51,189 bases of DNA, from positions 1 through 51,189 of the forward strand of contig CANREG010000016.1 of the NCBI GenBank assembly GCA_947629565.1, written 5' to 3'. This document shows, in pieces, positions 49,401-51,189 of this stretch. The DNA is from an uncultured Lachnospiraceae bacterium (lineage in GTDB: Bacteria; Bacillota; Clostridia; Lachnospirales; Lachnospiraceae). The stretch's first letter is position 1. Each line of letters starts with the position of its first letter. A program made the position numbers and the translations under genes. The notes under the pieces are model-generated. The model had not been told where the DNA came from. It saw only the letters and a list, made by a program, of their open reading frames with translations, and searched no databases.

Positions 49401-50117
49401 ATGATTAATTGTATTAAATGCGAGTTCATCAAAATACGCAGAAAAATGTACTGGCTGTATGTCATCTGTTTTATGGTGGCAAATATATTAATATCTAACG
49501 TGTTGGCAACTCAGGTTGCGGAGAATGGAACGGCGTTAGAAGAAATATCGTCAACTGGCGAACTGTCATACACTTTAGACGTAAATAATTTTTACATGTA
49601 TGGATTACCATTTTTAATAATAATTTTTCTTGCAATGTATTTTCACCTTGAGTCGGAGAATGCTGGTTGGAAGATGATAAAAATATCCGGAGAAAGTATA
49701 GGAAAGGCATTACTTTCTAAGGTGATAGTAACTGTTGGCTTTGTGCTGTACATTTTCCTATGTCAGATAGTGGTAATGTTAGGATATGCAGAAATAAATG
49801 ATATATCCCTGATAGAAAGCTGGGTAGTGGGTGATTTGGGACTGTCCCTGTTAGGAACGTTGCTCAACAGCCTGATAATATTCCTTCTCTTCTATTTGAT
49901 AGATTCTGTAGTAATAAACATAGTATTGGGAATTGTCGGGCTGGTAGTGAATAATCTTCTGGTACAGGCTGAGGTGGGTAAATACATTTGTACAACCTAT
50001 TATTTTAGAATTTTGATGGCGACAAGAACAGAGAAGATACAGATGGCATGTGTATGTGCCGTTGGGATTGTAATTTTACTGGGGATAATACTGTTGGGAA
50101 GAATAAAGCACGAATAG
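49401..50117 (+). CDS. ABC-2 type permease (LanG-like)
   Basis: A 238-residue permease with about six membrane segments, starting MINCIKCEFIKIRRKMYW, again the style of LanG/MutG immunity subunits. GGAG precedes the ATG by 9 nt. It ends at TAG 50115-50117, immediately beside the IS256 fragment, so the last few codons may have been altered by that insertion. Together with the two genes above it would export or expel a peptide antibiotic. Confidence 0.85.
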   Translation: MINCIKCEFIKIRRKMYWLYVICFMVANILISNVLATQVAENGTALEEISSTGELSYTLDVNNFYMYGLPFLIIIFLAMYFHLESENAGWKMIKISGESIGKALLSKVIVTVGFVLYIFLCQIVVMLGYAEINDISLIESWVVGDLGLSLLGTLLNSLIIFLLFYLIDSVVINIVLGIVGLVVNNLLVQAEVGKYICTTYYFRILMATRTEKIQMACVCAVGIVILLGIILLGRIKHE

Positions 50118-50404
50118 CTGATATTCGGTCTGTGGATACGCCGCTGCAATCGCTTCCTTTATTCCGGACAGGCCGTCGGCACAGATGATCAGGATATCTT
50201 TCACTCCCCGGTTTTTCAGTTCGTTGAGAACAGAAAACCAATATTTGGAGCTTTCATTGTCGCCCACCTGGATTGTCAGGACTTCCTTTTTTCCATCCAT
50301 GTTGATTTCCAGGATGACATATACTGCCAGTCTTCAATCTGCGGAAGTCATCATTTGCTTGATGGTACCGCCGAGAAGGTCTTTGAGGGTATCATAAAAT
50401 GGGT
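50118..50404 (-). pseudogene. IS256-family transposase remnant
   Basis: On the minus strand the frame contains LKDLLGGTIKQMMTSAD (N-terminal transposase region), then a stop codon, then LAVYVILEINMDGKKEVLT, ENES-SKYWFSVLNELKNRGV and DILIICADGLSG, the middle of IS256/Mutator transposases including the second catalytic Asp region. About 100 residues between the two blocks are missing in frame, and homology stops at 50118 beside the permease stop. No inverted repeats or C-terminal part are visible. Confidence 0.8.
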
Positions 50405-50421
50405 TACAACCTGTAACCTTT

Positions 50422-51078
50422 TTATTCTTTTAACTCTTCCTCGATTTCATGAATCGTTGGCAAATTACTTTCTAACTCCTTTGACAGTACTTTAGTCAAT
50501 TCATATTCTGCTATTCCTATCGGCTGCGAAATATTCTCTAACGAATACTCCGCCACCACATTGTCTTTGTCTTTACAAATGAGAATCCCTATTGTCTGAT
50601 TATCTTCCTCTGTTTTCATTTGCTTATTTACCGCTGTTACATAAAAATTCAGTTGTCCGGCAAATTCCGGCTTAAATTTTTCAGTTTTCAATTCAACTAC
50701 AATATAACAGTGTAATTTCACATGGTAAAAAAGTAAATCCAAATAGAAATTACTTTCTCCAACTTTTATATTTACCTGACTTCCCATATAAGAAAACCCG
50801 GTTCCCAACTCCAGTAAAAATTGAGTTATTTGTTCCGTCAAAGCATTCTCTAATTCTTTTTCGTTATAATCCTCCGTCAATGTCAGGAAGTCAAAGTTGT
50901 ATGGATCTTTTAATGTCTGTTCTGCCAAATCAGACTGTAACTCTGGTAATTTTATGCCAAAATTTGTAATAGCTTTCCCCTGTCGTTCGTACAAATTGCT
51001 TTCTATCTCATGAACCAATACATTACGACTCCAACCATTATCCAATGTCTTTTGTACATAGAAAAGTGCTTCTTTCTC
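50422..51078 (-). pseudogene. Truncated DUF1016 (YhcG) PDDEXK nuclease
   Basis: About 218 codons read as the C-terminal domain of the YhcG/DUF1016 family (GWSRNVLVHEI, LDLLFYHVKLHCYIVVELKT with the PDDEXK-type D...E-x-K, FAGQLNFYV). Homology continues upstream as EKEALFYVQKT, but a TGA at 51079-51081 interrupts it. The N-terminal half of the family (the winged-helix part) is absent, and 51082-51189 does not restore it in any frame. It might also be a gene with an undetected downstream start, giving a stand-alone nuclease domain. Confidence 0.7.
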
Positions 51079-51081
51079 TCA

Positions 51082-51189
51082 AATTACTATTTATCTAACT
51101 CATACAAACGGGAATTTGTGTTTATAATTCAAACATACTTTTTTCATAATCTTTTACATAGTATCTTATATTAGTTCTGCCTTTTTGAA
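51082..51189. other. Unassigned AT-rich end of window
   Basis: No complete gene. One minus-strand frame contains NIRYYVKDYEKSMFEL followed by a stop, possibly the tail of a further broken gene. I cannot identify it. Confidence 0.3.

Noticed and set aside
1-51189. Search for tRNA/rRNA genes and CRISPR arrays
   Set aside because: No cloverleaf-like gene, rRNA segment or regularly spaced repeat array was found by eye.

Overview
The window reads as chromosomal DNA of a Gram-positive, low-to-moderate GC Clostridia, most likely a Lachnospiraceae member. Grounds: ribosomal protein L27 carries the N-terminal extension cut by Prp; SepF/DivIVA cell-division genes lie beside lspA and rluD; PBP2 is an oversized ~950-residue form; and the order radical SAM TIGR03960 - DUF2344 - RNase G - L21 - Prp - L27 - ObgE - YhbY - NadD - YqeK - RsfS is typical of that group. 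No tRNA, rRNA or CRISPR was seen.

Layout. 0.1-5.9 kb (+): a UPF0210 protein, a membrane protein, then a translation-coupled radical SAM / DUF2344 / RNase G string. 6.1-10.0 kb (+): a visibly AT-richer three-gene insert between rng and rplU, made of a membrane protein, an HD-phosphohydrolase with a RyR-like C-terminus, and a TIR-DUF4268 protein. This is the best candidate for an undescribed (probably defence or stress-signalling) system. 10.0-14.5 kb (+): ribosomal and ribosome-assembly genes. 14.5-16.1 kb: an HD-GYP membrane protein and an unknown. 16.1-17.3 kb: divergent lexA and a yneA-like SOS division inhibitor sharing three SOS boxes. 17.5-21.4 kb (+): a thioester/Cna-B surface protein and an atypical sortase. 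21.6-22.6 kb (+): a XerS-like recombinase.

22.7-28.7 kb (-): rluD, lspA, divIVA, sepF, yggS and a membrane adaptor-like protein. 28.8-29.0 kb (+): a small DUF378 protein. 29.0-38.7 kb (-): a cell-shape and division string (P-loop protein, dacA-like, mgsA, rodA, minE, minD, minC, mrdA/PBP2, mreD, mreC, DUF4321) that probably starts from a promoter near 38.8 kb. 38.8-43.1 kb (-): a methionine gamma-lyase-like enzyme, miaA and mutL.

43.2-47.1 kb (-) is an accessory strip of small single genes (three GNATs, a 2H phosphoesterase, TfoX-like, SdpI-like, unknowns). A direct repeat brackets the tfoX-like gene. 47.4-51.2 kb is a decaying patchwork: a HAD protein, the tail of an ABC exporter, an intact three-gene ABC transporter resembling lantibiotic immunity (LanFEG) transporters, an IS256 fragment and a truncated DUF1016 nuclease.

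Functions were assigned by recognising motifs and family architecture by eye. No database search was run, so family names outside the well-known housekeeping genes are judgements.
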